From positions 1,426,001 to 1,490,000 of the forward strand of contig NC_089281.1 in the NCBI RefSeq assembly GCF_963678975.1: DNA of 64,000 bases. Direction: 5' to 3'. The notes under the pieces are model-generated. The model worked only from the letters and a program-made list of their open reading frames with translations, had not been told where the DNA came from and made no database searches. Source of the DNA: Dysidea avara (taxonomy: Eukaryota > Porifera > Demospongiae > Dictyoceratida > Dysideidae). The position numbers and the translations under genes were made by a program. Shown here in pieces: positions 36,671-48,626 of this stretch. Within the stretch, counting starts at the first letter, position 1. Each line of letters starts with the position of its first letter.

Positions 36671-36947
36671 ATGTCATCGCGTGATGAACAGTTTATCGGA
36701 CAAAACAGAGGGCAAATGGCAACAATTAAAGAGGATAGCACGGAAATTGTATTCAAGGTATCCATAGTGTATAAAGCCAAATTAAGCATCTATTTAAAAC
36801 TCATATTATGCAATTAACACGAATTCCTTTTGATAGTGCGTAACGTGTGTCGTAGCTCCTGTGGTCTTGTGGTATGTAAAGAAAAGGATCATTCTAAACC
36901 CGACCATTACCATTTTGCTTATAGTTCAGTACCACTTTAGTATATAG
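36671..36947 (+). CDS. Candidate nested small membrane protein, UPF0729/C18orf32-like
   Basis: Exon 1 (36,671-36,757) opens with ATG: MSSRDEQFIGQNRGQ, then MATIKEDSTEIVFK, in phase 0, followed by GTATCC. After a 79-bp intron ending TTTTGATAG, exon 2 (36,837-36,947) reads CVTCVVAPVVLWYVKKRI, then a hydrophobic tail ending QYHFSI and TAG. The C-x2-C-V-V-x-P-V-x-L-W-x2-KK pattern closely matches the start of the small UPF0729 (C18orf32) proteins, a short hydrophobic N-terminal segment (from memory). The family normally begins at the Cys motif and continues further, so the N-terminal extension and early stop are unusual. It lies inside a RALGAPB intron on the opposite strand. Could be a relic or chance. 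Confidence 0.4.
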
Positions 36948-37282
36948 TCAAGCAGTTGAAACTATTGAAAACCTTTTGTTGTGTTGAATCCTCCACACAA
37001 TCACAGTTCACAATAGAGAGATCTTACCAGTAGATTGTTATCATGATGTGTTGGTTTCACAAAGGATGTTGTACACTAATAAATACTATAATACAGGATG
37101 GCAGTTGTACTCTATACTTATGGGAGTGTAGTCCATATCACATTACACATTCCGGTATGATCAAATACTAGGATGTTATTTTTATAATATGATATCCTGT
37201 TTTAGAGACAACACATACTTATAATAACTTACGTGGCACAATTACGACAGTTTGCTCACAATGGTATTATACTATCAACATG

Positions 37283-37414
37283 CATAGTCCCACTGGTGTT
37301 GTAGTCCTCATAGTCCCACTGGTGTTGTGGTCCTCATAGTCCCACTGGTGTTGTGGTCCTCATAGTCCCACTGGTGTTGTGGTCCTCATAGTCCCACTGG
37401 TGTTGTGGTCCTCA
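37283..37414. repeat. 26-bp minisatellite, copy A
   Basis: About five units of CATAGTCCCACTGGTGTTGTGGTCCT. The copy B array starts near 63,828 and has at least six units at the window end. Confidence 0.95.
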
Positions 37415-38504
37415 TAATCTATACTGTACTAGAACAACTTACACAAGTATCTTTTCACTTTGTACTGATAAAGTTGTATGTGGCTTGTTAAAATAATGTC
37501 ATCAGTAGCTGTTACCATGATAACCATTTTGTCTTGAACCATTAGATAAGTGGGCCATCGAGCAGCTAGAAGATATTGCTTTCTTCTACTTAATATTTTT
37601 TGTGAGTCTCAATAGTGGCAATACAAAACAAACTTTAATGTTTTAAACAGTGGTTAACCCATTAACAGCCACTGCTGCCATGTGGAAGCATGGCATCATA
37701 ACTCACTCATAGAATAAACTTTTGCCATGTTACAACTTGTAAAACACGTTTCATAGCAAGATACGCTACTACTGAAGCAGACACACCCATAGAGGTTCTG
37801 TTTCTGGGATAATCAGATCCTTCCCAGACTAGTGCACGTTTGTTATGTAATAGTGTAAAGTGTAACTTTCATAATAGATGAGCTTTGAGTTGAAAAGTTT
37901 GATTGTTATAAATTGATGGAGACAAGAACAGTCGACAGTTGGCTGCTCTTACCAGACATGGTATGGTGGACACGTATGCATATATGCATGTACAACAGCA
38001 GAAACGGGACAAATCACAAAGAAACCAGCTGTGGAATGGATCACACTGTAAGTAAACTGTATAGAATGGTTTCTACCAAAGTTTAGACTTTGTTGCTTGA
38101 TAATTTTGTTGTGATTACTGTTATGTAAATACCTCCTTAGTTTATAGTGAGTACTTAGATATATGGTTACTAAGTAGCCCAGTGTACTGGATGACCAGTA
38201 TGATGTAATTCGACAATTCGGCCAGAGGTCCCTGAGAATTTGGCCATCAATGGGCTAATATAAGCTTCAAGTTATGTACTTTGTTTTGAAAAACTCCTAG
38301 AAAAATTGATAAGTAACTGTTTTAAAATGTGCTTAACTTAATGTTTACATTCCCTAACGTTGCTATACAACATTCCAATGTGTTAACGTATGGAGAAAAG
38401 AGCTTTTAAAAATAGTTTAACATGTCTTTGACAACAAATAAAATGGTCAGGATTCTGAGAATGTGAACAAAATACTCTAATTGAACACACACACACACAC
38501 ACTA

Positions 38505-38536
<32 letters not shown>

Positions 38537-38539
38537 TAC
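37415..38539. other. Intronic stretch, no gene
   Basis: Part of the 6.8-kb copy A intron. Ends in a CA microsatellite (38,485-38,536) that abuts the donor of the next exon. Confidence 0.5.
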
Positions 38540-38631
38540 CCAGGAGGCTGACAGGCCACTGCTGGATTAGGGAACTTCAGTTGGCTCATGATGGTTGCTT
38601 GATTCTCATGTATCTCTTGTTCTAACTCCAC
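38540..38631 (-). pseudogene. RALGAPB: RALGAPB copy A coiled-coil exon
   Basis: 92 bp, phase 0 to 2: VELEQEIHENQATIMSQLKF, then PNPAVACQPPG. Human has HLEQQSEEEL, then FPDPVTDCKPPP, at this place. The donor GTATGTGTGTG runs straight into a CA/GT microsatellite (38,485-38,536). Open in itself; classed with the disabled copy. Confidence 0.88.
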
Positions 38632-39590
38632 CTGTTTAGAAATCTGATATAACAACTGCTCATATCAATACACAATTAAATTACATATAGGAGCTTTAAT
38701 GAAAGCCACAATAATAGAATCATAAAAATGAGGAGGTCTGAAAAAATCAAGCCTGTGTAGCCTTATGCATTGTTGAGTTATGCTTGGCTAAAGGAATCAG
38801 TTAGTTAGCCTTAACTAATACCACCAAGGTATTTAGAAGGAAAACCGAGGAAGGTTTTTGAAGGGCAAGTAAGTCCAAAATTCCATGTACTATGATGAGG
38901 TCATGAAGTACATTTTAGCAGGACCTAATTGACATGCCACACAATTGGTAATACAATAATTAAATATTTGCATGAACATACTAACACATAACAAAGAATA
39001 ATTAGCTAGTCGTTGGTATGTATTTTGTAATAACTAAATTCAGTATTAACTGGACGGCTGGTTTTTAAAAGTAGCAAAACATCAACTTGTTAGTTAATCA
39101 TTTGTATACCATTCGTGTACAGCTTGTATTAGCAAGTTTCAGTTGAAATTGCTTCCTAATTCAATCTCAGAGGAGTGGGAACACTTATACACCACCAAGA
39201 CCTCCTCATAACCTTAGCAAAAGCTATGGGATACCAAAGGGTAAAGGAAAGAAGTGCAACTGAACATCAGATTTAAGCTTATAAAAATAGTGTGCACGTA
39301 ATGTCTGTATTTCTAAATCCCACTGACTAATTATAATTCTACAGGGTAGCTCCCTATTTTGCTATGTACCACTGAAATAATCGCACTTTGCCTTAAGTCA
39401 TTGTGCAAGTTTGAAATCTACATGTAGCATGTTGAGAACATGTTTAGGAGGTTGATATCATCTAGGTCATAGTAAATCCCATATAACATGAATATAGACC
39501 TTTTCCACGCAACATGTAAGTTACACGAAAAATTATAACATTTTTTTTCAGTAGGCAATTCTAATTTTTTCAAGTATTGTTTAGACCACA

Positions 39591-40137
39591 ATGCCAACCA
39601 CTTGTGTGGTTTATGGGTATAATAACCGGCATTTGAAGGGTTGTGGTATTAGTTTCTATCATTTTCCACCCGATGTAGAGCGACGAAGACAATGGATAGC
39701 TTTTGTGGACTGGTGAAACCCAGATGGAACTTCATGGCAACCAGGGGATGATGACCGCCTTTGTTCGGATCACTTTATATCCTGATACTCTGACAAATCC
39801 AGACTAAATACCAACTATTAACACCAAAGCAAAGCAACTGACAGCTCCAGAGGATTCTGTGGCACTATATGAAAGAGCTCAATGATGCAGTCAAGTTAGT
39901 AAGCATGTTCATAGGGCTGTAGAACTGTAGGTGGAAATAAATTTAGCACAAAGGCAGGCACTATACGAAGCTTTTAAGCATGATCACAGGTTGTACTGCA
40001 AGAATAAATCTCCACCACCCCAAGTGCAGCCTGGCCTAGATGACGACATGGATGAAAATGACAACTTGGCAATCAACAGCAACAGCAGTGCCAACTTGCA
40101 GTTCATTGTTTGCGTAATTTTTTGGACTAACCTTTGA
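39591..40137 (+). pseudogene. THAP-domain protein relic (transposase-derived type)
   Basis: From ATG at 39,591: MPTTCVVYGYNNRHLKGCG, then FYHFPPDVERRRQWIAFVDW, a TGA, and NPDGTSWQPGDDDRLCSDHF. This is a C2CH THAP zinc finger (C ... W ... C-x2-H-F), which binds DNA and is common in P-element-like transposases and their host-domesticated relatives. The second Cys is replaced by Tyr (GYN instead of GCN), and stops occur after DW and after ISF/ISY, so it is dead. A further open segment (39,931-40,137) has a basic N-terminus and an Asp/Asn-rich tail and may be the continuation. It sits in an intron of RALGAPB copy A on the opposite strand. Confidence 0.75.
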
Positions 40138-40451
40138 TCCCCTTTTTGTCAAACACATGTGCATATTTCCTGTACTATGATTTCATCACCTTTTCCCTAC
40201 TCCTGATAACATAATTTTATATGTTGTTATTTTTGGCCATAACAGACCTGCTAAGCCCAATGGGAATACTAAGTCTGTGGAGAGCTACTACACCTATACA
40301 TTTTAAACTGACAATGAGAAACCACCTCAGAGTAAAGCTTAAGTTTATTACAGCTTGTTTAAATCCAGCATGATGGTTGTTTTTACAATGTGATGGTTTC
40401 GCTCACATGTGGTGTGTACAGACAAACATACTGTAGGTATGTACATGGGAA

Positions 40452-40573
40452 CACACACACTACACAGACACAGACTACACGCACACACACGGACACACAC
40501 TACACGTGTGCATGCACGCACGCACGCACACACAGACAAACCTACACAGACACACAGACACAGACACACACAC
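40452..40573. repeat. Complex CA/CAGACA microsatellite
   Basis: Imperfect mixture of CACA, CAGACA and CACG units. The overlapping Cys/Val and His/Thr open frames are artefacts of this composition. Confidence 0.9.
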
Positions 40574-41597
40574 TTTTATGGAAACTATATCAGGAAACCA
40601 GGCTCATGTCTGGGCTCTGGGTACACGTGTGGCTTAAAAATTTAAGATATGAAGGCAACATATACAAGTGTAGAGTTGGAGAATGCTAAGGGCATTTGGA
40701 CCTTTCCATTTCTTAAGGTGATGGTCAAATGGTCACCCATGACAACAATAAGTCTTGCTTATGGCATGCCTGCATAGCTAATATATGCATGTATGCTTGA
40801 GATATTACTAATAAGTTATAATAATTAGAGTACTTGCTATCCACTTGATTATCACAATAAAAATACAAATAGCTTGTGACTGTTCTACTAGAGTGTTTAC
40901 AAACATTAAGCAGTGGTTCAGCCAAAAATAAAGTCATGGGCTCTGCTGGGCACAAAACATTGTATGTGGAAAAGTTATCCATTGGCTATGGAGGACAGAG
41001 ATACACTTTAATAAACAGCCACTTCTGACTGCTCTATTAGAGTATATCATAATGTAATTTTCACAAGCAAAAATTTGTGTTACAATAAGATGTTTCTATG
41101 GTTATTGTCAATGTCAGCCACAGGTAGGAGTGCTGTGTAGTAGCTACAACACTCACATACAGCAGGACCATCACAATTAAGCAAACTCTGAATGCCAGAA
41201 ATGATTGTTCTATTAGAGTATTTTAACTAACACTGGTGTATGTTCTATTAGAGTAGTTGAATAGAGTAGCTTCACTTATCAGAACAATTTAGTGATATAT
41301 ATAACTGTTTAGATAATGGAACAGGTCCCAGCAAACATGTAAGTGTGTAGTACTAACTTGGAGGTAAGTATATAGCCACTGTTTCAGTCTAACAAAAGTT
41401 TTCCTTCATAATATAGAGTGGAATAAACTCTCAAATTAAGGACACACCTCTCAATAATATTTTTGTCTTAACACGTTTGACTCCACACAGTTCTTCTTCT
41501 GAAAGAGAAAATCAATAATAATGGACCTAAATTTCTTGGACACAAAATGTGCTGAGGTGTCCATTGTGTGGTACAGAGTGAGTGTATAAGTGTTAAC

Positions 41598-41685
41598 CTG
41601 CTTCTCTATCAGTTGTACAAATTCCTTGTGTTGTTCTAGTGACTTCTCATCCAGTATGTCATCCAAACTAGGAATGGAGTAGTCC
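41598..41685 (-). pseudogene. RALGAPB: RALGAPB copy A, 88-bp exon
   Basis: Completes an Ala codon, then reads DYSIPSLDDILDEKSLEQHK and EFVQLIEKQ, phase 2 to 0. It corresponds to human [22 protein letters not shown]. The acceptor CATCTCGTAG was chosen because the alternative at TAATGGCAG puts a TAA in frame. Confidence 0.88.
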
Positions 41686-41799
41686 CTACGAGATGAACCA
41701 TTAGTGACTGCCATTAAGACAATGACACAACAACATACACACTACACATGCTAATACATGATACAAAGCTGTTGTTCTAGCTGTGGTCCACCGTGTACT

Positions 41800-42025
41800 A
41801 CTCATGTGTTTGAGTCAATGCAGTATCCAGCAGGAAGCTGTACTATGTCTCACAAGTGAAGTGTGGCTAAAGTCCCACTTAGCCATCCTGAAAGTTACCA
41901 TGTAGCAAGATGTGAATAAGTTTCTTGCTCAAGAAAACAACAACTGGGCATCACAGACGATCAAACCTGGAACCTTAACAAATACCAGGCCGGTGTAACC
42001 ACTTGGTTATACTACCTCACACTAC
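41800..42025 (-). mobile_element. tRNA-derived SINE
   Basis: On the minus strand the head has an A-box-like ATAACCAAGTGGTTAC and a B-box-like GGTTCCAGGTTTGATC about 40 nt apart. A body follows with GTTGTTTTCTTGAGCAAGAAACTTATTC and a tail with CATAGTACAGCTTCCTGCTGGATACTG. This is the standard layout of an RNA polymerase III-driven SINE. It fills most of the 355-bp intron between two RALGAPB exons. Confidence 0.75.
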
Positions 42026-42040
42026 ACACACAACACTTAC

Positions 42041-42143
42041 GCCATGACAGTTGGTTCATCTTCCATCCCTTCAGGCCACATCTTATGATCCACAGAAGAC
42101 TTCATTGTGACGTCTGGTTGTGGGAGGGGTCTGTCGACACTGG
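42041..42143 (-). pseudogene. RALGAPB: RALGAPB copy A, most 5' exon recognised
   Basis: 103 bp, phase 1 to 2: SVDRPLPQPDVTMKSSVDHK, then MWPEGMEDEPTVMA. It matches the human stretch [33 protein letters not shown] without gaps. The preceding human segment (WAQQLCLLPRG) was searched for on the minus strand up to 49 kb and not recognised. Confidence 0.85.
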
Positions 42144-42439
42144 CTAAGTTTTGAGGATTAGGTTGCATTAAATAGAACAACATTATCATCATTACCACAT
42201 ACTGAATCATTCAACAATAATTATATGTACTAATGTAGTGTATGACAAATTGTGACGGTAACTAAATGGGGGTGAATTGGTGAATGTTAAATTTGGCGAA
42301 TTTGGCCAATATTATATTTTCGTGCCGTGTGTCCAATGTCCAAGCTTTTGAAGTTGGTTTTGACAAGCCGTTTTGTGGGTACTTTCAAACTTGAACACAC
42401 CTTATTGTGGCTCCAAACATGTTAGTTGGTATGACTCAT

Positions 42440-42715
42440 GACAGAAGTTGCCTGCTGTAAGACTAGACTCGATTAGTGGACATGGCTGAACCTAAACTGC
42501 CAGACAGCGGATTTGTGCACACTCATTTATAAATAAATGGGTGAGGCTCCACATTTGTCTACAGACAGAAACACATAATCCTAATAAGTGGGCGTGTACA
42601 ATGAAAGAAACTGGGCTGCAGCAGGACTAGGTTAACACAAACTAATTGATCCATTACACATGTGATCCAAATATTCTATAAAGCAGGCAGATGACCTGAC
42701 CTAGTTTCAACTGTG
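42440..42715. mobile_element. Decayed relative of the 548-bp MITE
   Basis: Shares TAAGTGGGCGTG ... GAAAGAA, GTTAA, CAC-TGTGATCCAA and the end GATGACCTGACC-AGTTTCAAC with the element at 29,677-30,224, in the same orientation. The left end is poorly preserved. Confidence 0.6.
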
Positions 42716-43252
42716 AAAGTGACCAGGCGGTAGCCTGCTTATTGGTGCATACAGTGACTGATCATGGCTAGATCACAAGGTAGACATTTCCACACAAGAA
42801 GGATTGCACAGCAAACATGCTTGTCTTTCTGTCAGCTTACAACATGTACAACCTTGCGTGCAATTGCCAATTTATCAGTAAATGAAATTACACGACTATG
42901 AGAACATTTCACTAAAATTAAAATTACACCAACTTTTTTTTGTTAGCAAATTACTGTTTTAGAGCTGAGCGATAATACAACTATCACAATCATGATTTGA
43001 CAGTAACTACTACATCACGATATTACTAGCAGTCATCCAATTACTGTTAGTATTTGGATATCCAATTATGTAATGATAGTACCACATTAGACTATGATAT
43101 GGCTCATTTACAGGTTTACTAAATCACTTAGTCACCTGACATGTTCACTTAGTCACCTACACATGTTCACTTAGCAACCTGCCCTCGAGCAACTTTGTAC
43201 ATGATAAACAATTATAACACGAAAGGCACACTGCAGTACTTTATAATACTGT

Positions 43253-43995
43253 AATACTCTTCTTCTCCGTGTTCTGCAAATATTTCTGGCCAACTATCCT
43301 TTCTATTGCGTGCAGCATCTGATACTCTGCCCACTACTGTTAATTTACAGCGGTGGTCAATTCAATGTGAAGCTAAGTGCTCTCTTTGTGACTCAAATCG
43401 TCCTACAACAGCTCATGTTTTAAGCAATTGTCCTACAGCTTTAAACCAACAAAGATATACTTTCTGGCATAATCAAGTCCTTTCCATTTTGGCCTCGTCA
43501 CTTATTGATATCTTTGCTGATACTCCATTTGTCAAAGTGTTTGCAGATTTACCAAATTTTTATGCTAATGATGCCCCCCAGGCGACAATCCCATCTGATC
43601 TTCTAATTACTTCCTACCGCCCTGACATTGTGATATACAACACCAAGTGCCCATCTATCACCCTCCTAGAATTAACCTGCCCTCTGGACTCCAGTCAGTA
43701 TATTCAGGCTGCCCGTGATAGGAAGCAGAATAAAGTGGAGTATCTCCAATTGTTAGCTGAATTTGATTGTCTAAACATCTCTAACTATTATGACGCAATT
43801 GAGATATCTGTCCTAGGCCATTACCAACCATCCACAGTCACGAATCTGCTGAATTTATTAACTTTTGTCCATCCTGTAGTGAAACCATCAAGGTCAGCCA
43901 TCAAGAAACTTCTAGATACTGCTGCTTCTGCCAGTATGTTGGCATCCAGGAGAATATTCTTGGCGAAGGACTGTAGGGAGTGGAACCCTAATTAA
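43253..43995 (+). pseudogene. 5'-truncated LINE: zinc knuckle plus endonuclease-like C-terminus
   Basis: Open from just after a TAA at 43,252 to TAA at 43,993; no ATG is expected because it is the 3' end of a larger polyprotein. Counting from the TTG at 43,306: a CCHC knuckle C25-x2-C28-x8-H37-x4-C42 (zf-RVT type, LQRW before and LSNCPTA after), then RPD (105-107), LELTCP (E122) and RKQNK (139-143). The latter fit a PD-(D/E)XK-like restriction-type endonuclease. This arrangement follows the reverse transcriptase in several non-LTR retrotransposon groups. A mostly uncoding tail runs to about 44,370. The intact ~240-codon frame suggests a fairly recent insertion. Reverse transcriptase is absent. 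Confidence 0.72.
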
Positions 43996-44447
43996 GTAAC
44001 ATCCATATAATTGTATTTTTTTGTATTTTCCTTTGCCATGTCCACATTAGTTCCATTTGAGGTCCTTTTTGTGGTCGCATGTTGACCGAGGGCCCACATG
44101 CGTATTTATTTGTACATGTTTTCATAATTTGTGATGGTTTCTCTATCCAAATACATACCACATGTTTGCTTTTCTAACATTCCATTGGCAAAAATTGCCA
44201 TTGTGTTATCTCTGTATTACAGTTATCTTTGTTTTTCATGCTGTACTGGTCTTTTACAATTCTTCTATGTCAACACTATCATGTTTGCTTCTGTTATCCA
44301 TGTGTTTTTGAATATTCACAATCTCCTGATTAGTTTGGCCAATATTTGTTGTTTCACATAATACCACATATGAAACCTCATAATGTTATCAATGGACACC
44401 TCCATATAAGGACAAAGACTTTGGTACAACAAGTTTGTCTCCATACT

Positions 44448-45333
44448 TTTTAAACGGGAGAGCATAAACAGTGGAATGGACTACTGGAATGGTGGAATAC
44501 TGGAATGGTGGAAGGGAATTTTTTAAAGTTCAATATCATTTTTTACATCCAAATAAGTATAACTCCTCCCCTTATGTATGCAAATAAATAGGGAATTTTT
44601 TAAAGTTGAATATCATTTTTTACATCCAAATAAGTATAACTCCTCCCCTTATGTATGCAAATAAATAGGATTCTAGGAGCATACTTTTCCTCACCACAAC
44701 ACTTGTATGATTTATAACTCAATACTTTATTACTTGTGTGAAACTAATTGTGGTGTGCAGTGTGGTACTGCCACAATGAACTTTGGCTTAAATTTTGTTT
44801 TCTGACATAATTGTGGAAAAGGCTCATTGTAAATGCTTACGAGATAGTCGCATTTCACTTTTCCCAAAGATTTTCGCTTAGGTTCCTAGGTTAGTGGTAA
44901 ACACCTTGTACAGGCTCTGCCTTCTGTGTTAGCCCTCCAGTGCCTAACTGATAAAGTTGCTAATAAAAGAATACTTCATTGTACAGTGAATGTACTTTTA
45001 CAATGCATTCATGTAATCACTAACGTTTTATCATTTGGGAACAAGGGTAAAGTCAGGAGTCTTCTTGGTATTCTCAATAAACTGCTATTGTGCATGTTCA
45101 TAACTGACTTTACACTACAATATATTGGTAAACTTTGTCTATGGTGAGATGAATTATGCTAAATAAGCTGACTTCAAGGGAAATCCTATTTATTTGCATA
45201 CATAAGGGGAAGAGTTGTACTTATTTGGATGTAAAAAATGATATTGAACTTTAAAAAGTTCCATTTCACCATAGTCCAGTATTTCACCATTCCAGTATTC
45301 CATTCCACTGTTTATACACTCCCATTTTTAAAC
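44448..45333. mobile_element. ~886-bp element with long (~130-200 bp) inverted repeats
   Basis: The left arm (AACAGTGGAATGGACTACTGG ... TTTTTTACATCCAAATAAGTATAACTC-TCCCCTTATGTATGCAAATAAATAGG) is repeated in reverse at 45,180-45,333. In the left arm a 70-bp piece (44,516-44,585) is tandemly duplicated (44,590-44,667). The middle has one short plus-strand frame (44,926-45,147) without recognisable domains. The tips read TTTTTAAACGGGAG and CTCCCATTTTTAAA. Confidence 0.75.
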
Positions 45334-46583
45334 TCAGAAAGAGGAAACCTCAGCAATACTGAGTCAATACAATCTCAGTCCACCATTAACAGGTTCTACT
45401 TGTGATATAGACTGACCCTCAACAGAGAAAGAGTATATTAGGGATACCAAAAATTGAGGGAGACATAAAGTAGGAACGATGGGTCTGCTAGAGGGAGGTC
45501 TGAGTAATGCACCCCCCGACAGTTTTACTCAGTACTAAAAAAGCTCCTGTTCCCATGAGCACATGGCAAAAAAACAGCCACAACAATCATGGTTTCATGT
45601 TAAAAACATGTTCACTACATACTTACATGTCCTACTTTGCCCTAAAGCAAAACATATGGGAAACTGTACTTTAAAGGTCATTGTTCTCATGCTGTATCAA
45701 AGAGCTTTTCAATAAACAGTTACAACATTATAGGGCTTCACAGCACTATTAAATATTTGACAGGTGGCTCATGTTAGCAAGGTAAGATATAGCTACTACA
45801 TGGACTATGCTTATTGTCAGGATGTAATGGAAGCAAAATGCCGCCCTCCACCATCATAGACTATTAGCTGCAATGATATATGGGCCACAATGGGTTGGGA
45901 CCAAACCATATAAGAGGAGGTTTACAGTAGGATTAAAGGTTTGGGAATTATCCACACAAAAAGGTTTCAACATATTCACACTTCATTATTGTAGGGATTA
46001 AACATCATATCTGTTTACAATAATTCTCAAGTGATTTCAAAATGTTAAACAACAATTCTATACACATAAAATCCCCTTCCTTTACACACACCAGTCAAAA
46101 TAACAGCCAGCACCTAGACTAGTGTTATTGAACTATTTCCTTATACACAAGACCAGGTAAATGGATTGTAAATGGATTACTTTTGGTGGAGATGTTAAGG
46201 GAAAATTATATGGCCAGGGGGTACGATATACCCATGTGAACTGAAAATGGAATTACATAAGGTCCTTAGCACTACTAAAGAAATGGATTCTTCTATCTCT
46301 CTTTAGGAATATATTATATGTCCACCATAGCTGATTTCTTTATAACACTTTTGTTTTTCTTCATGAAAATCACACCATAGTAAAGTACAAACACAGCAGA
46401 TATCAAATATCTATTAAACCTTATCTATCCTCTTTACTGATATTTAATTTGTACAGTAACCATTGGATCATGTGAAATACTTTAAAGCATTGCCAAAGTG
46501 CATGGTTTATCGGTTCACTTAGGCTTGTCCTAATGTATGACAACTAGCTTAACATGTAGACTATATACACCATGTATATACTC
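45334..46583. other. No gene seen
   Basis: AT-rich spacer between mobile elements. No exon of RALGAPB was recognised on the minus strand. Confidence 0.45.
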
Positions 46584-46935
46584 AGTAGTGTTCCACTGAT
46601 ACAGAAAAATACTTACATATCTGATACCTAGCAATAAATTTCACCAATACAGATACTGATAATTGCCATACAATTTACACACGTGTCAAGTTAGCTTGTG
46701 TGACTGCTCTATTAGGATATTTATTGTGCAGTGACTGATTAAAGTATTTTGATGTTTTCATGCAAACAAGGTTAGTATAGCAGTTACTCTGTGATGATGT
46801 GATGATGACGATTGGGGTGAGTGGCTATTAATCAGTATCAGAACACCTAAAAGACCTACCAGTATATCGATCGATATCAAAATTCCTAATATCAGCTCTG
46901 ATTTGATACTGATCTGATTATCGGTGGAACACTAC
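46584..46935. mobile_element. MITE with GTGTTCCACCGATA-type ends
   Basis: AGTAGTGTTCCACTGATACAG at the left and TTATCGGTGGAACACTACT at the right are inverted. The interior has repeated GATAC / TATC words and the CTCTATTAGGATAT motif. The style is common among hAT-type nonautonomous elements. Confidence 0.7.
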
Positions 46936-47075
46936 TCCTCAGTATGGTGATGTACGACTATCATCAAGTCCAAAACACAGCTAAGGTATACTTCATGACC
47001 TCATTATAATGACCATGTCAAATAGGTCCCAAACATAGCTAAGGTGTACTTCATGACTTCATTAATAAGACCACC

Positions 47076-47827
47076 TTATAGTCGCCTGGAGTCTAGTGGC
47101 CTTGTTTGATTGCTGGTCTTTCCAGCTGTCCAGCACTTTAACACCTATGGTACCTCTTTACAGTGACAGCACTGTAATAGTGAACCAGGCAAGAGTACTA
47201 GTTCCATACATACAAGTTATCTTAGTGGGCTTGCCTAATGCATAACAGTGCCGTTGGTGCGCCTGAATATTACAAAACTTCTTTGAAATATATATCATAT
47301 GCAGTTATTTGGATTCTCAAGCTTTAGCCAGATAGTTTTTTCCTACCATTGGCTCCTATATTCTGGAGAAGAAAGGAAGGAAGACTGTGAGATAACAAGG
47401 CTATTTACACTGTTGCTTCTGACCAAATTATAGGGAAGATTAAGCCACTTCAATATCCCCTCAGTTTACACTTGAAGATTGCTCTAGAGGCTAGACATGC
47501 AGTAATTCTGATACCCAATATCATCATGTGGATGTAGCTATTATCTAACAGCAGTGATGGACCTTCAGCAACATCAACTTATCAGGGTTTACCCCATCTA
47601 TGGTAACCTTTATCAACCAATTTACTTTATACTCATCAGATAAATCAACCTGATATCTCCTGTTCAACAGAGCACTCCAACATAATAACTAATTAGTCCT
47701 GTAACTACTATATAGCTGACTGTGTAACTGTGTAGCCAAAATTTTTAAGGGATGAAACATTTGCAAAACTGTTTACCTAGAAAACATAATTATTATGTAT
47801 TGTACATTTCATGATTATGTTTCGAGA
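47076..47827. other. No gene seen
   Basis: AT-rich sequence without recognised exons or element ends. Confidence 0.4.
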
Positions 47828-48114
47828 AGTGGTGTTGCCACGATATATCGATACATCAATAGTATCGATATAACAAGGTGGTGATATGATAATTTATAGT
47901 CTATCAGTTATATTGATGTTGTGCAGTAGTAGTGCCGCTTAGTATAATGATGTGGAAGAGGCCAGTTGGCATTTAATAAGTTATGTGTTCATGTAGTGTG
48001 GTGTGTATATAACTGTCTTGCAAATGATACATGCAGTTAGTTCTATATCGTGACATACACTTTGGTGATAGGTGATATATGATATAGAGTTTTTCTATAT
48101 TGTGGTAGCACTAT
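47828..48114. mobile_element. MITE with GTTGCCACGATAT-type ends
   Basis: AGTGGTGTTGCCACGATATA at the left and CTATATTGTGGTAGCACTAT at the right are imperfect inverted repeats. AT-rich interior with GATATATC words. Confidence 0.6.
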
Positions 48115-48626
48115 CAAGAAGCTGTCAATGGTTGCAAAAGTTTTGTCCCACAAAAATTTATGGTAATTTAACTGAGTCACGTATAATTTAATTTGTATGG
48201 ATTTAATCCTTCAAAAGTTGAATTGTGATTTTACAGATCTTAAAACTATGAGGAGGGGGGTTTGAAGGTCTCAGAAAAGCTTTAATATTTTGGCACATGT
48301 TGACGGAAGAGTATAGTGCACTGAAGGCCACATCCTGGCTTACTACCGTGTTGGCTTACCATAGGTATTGTACAGTTCTTGTTTCATAGGTCTACAAATC
48401 TCAAATTTTGTATAGCCTTGCTCTGAAATATTAGAGACTTAAAATCTCGTGATGTGATGATTTTTCCAGATATTAAACATCACATGATCCAAAAAAATTC
48501 CAGAAACTAAGATTTCATTTGTTCTGATATCTATACCAAAACATTGAATTAAGATTTAAAATCTCATACAGCAAGTAGTAGACCCCTCACATGCAGTATA
48601 TCAAGTTAAGCCTCAGCTTCCCCAGT

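Noticed and set aside
41960..42020. Stand-alone tRNA gene
   Set aside because: A- and B-box-like sequences are present but no cloverleaf forms, and a SINE body follows directly.
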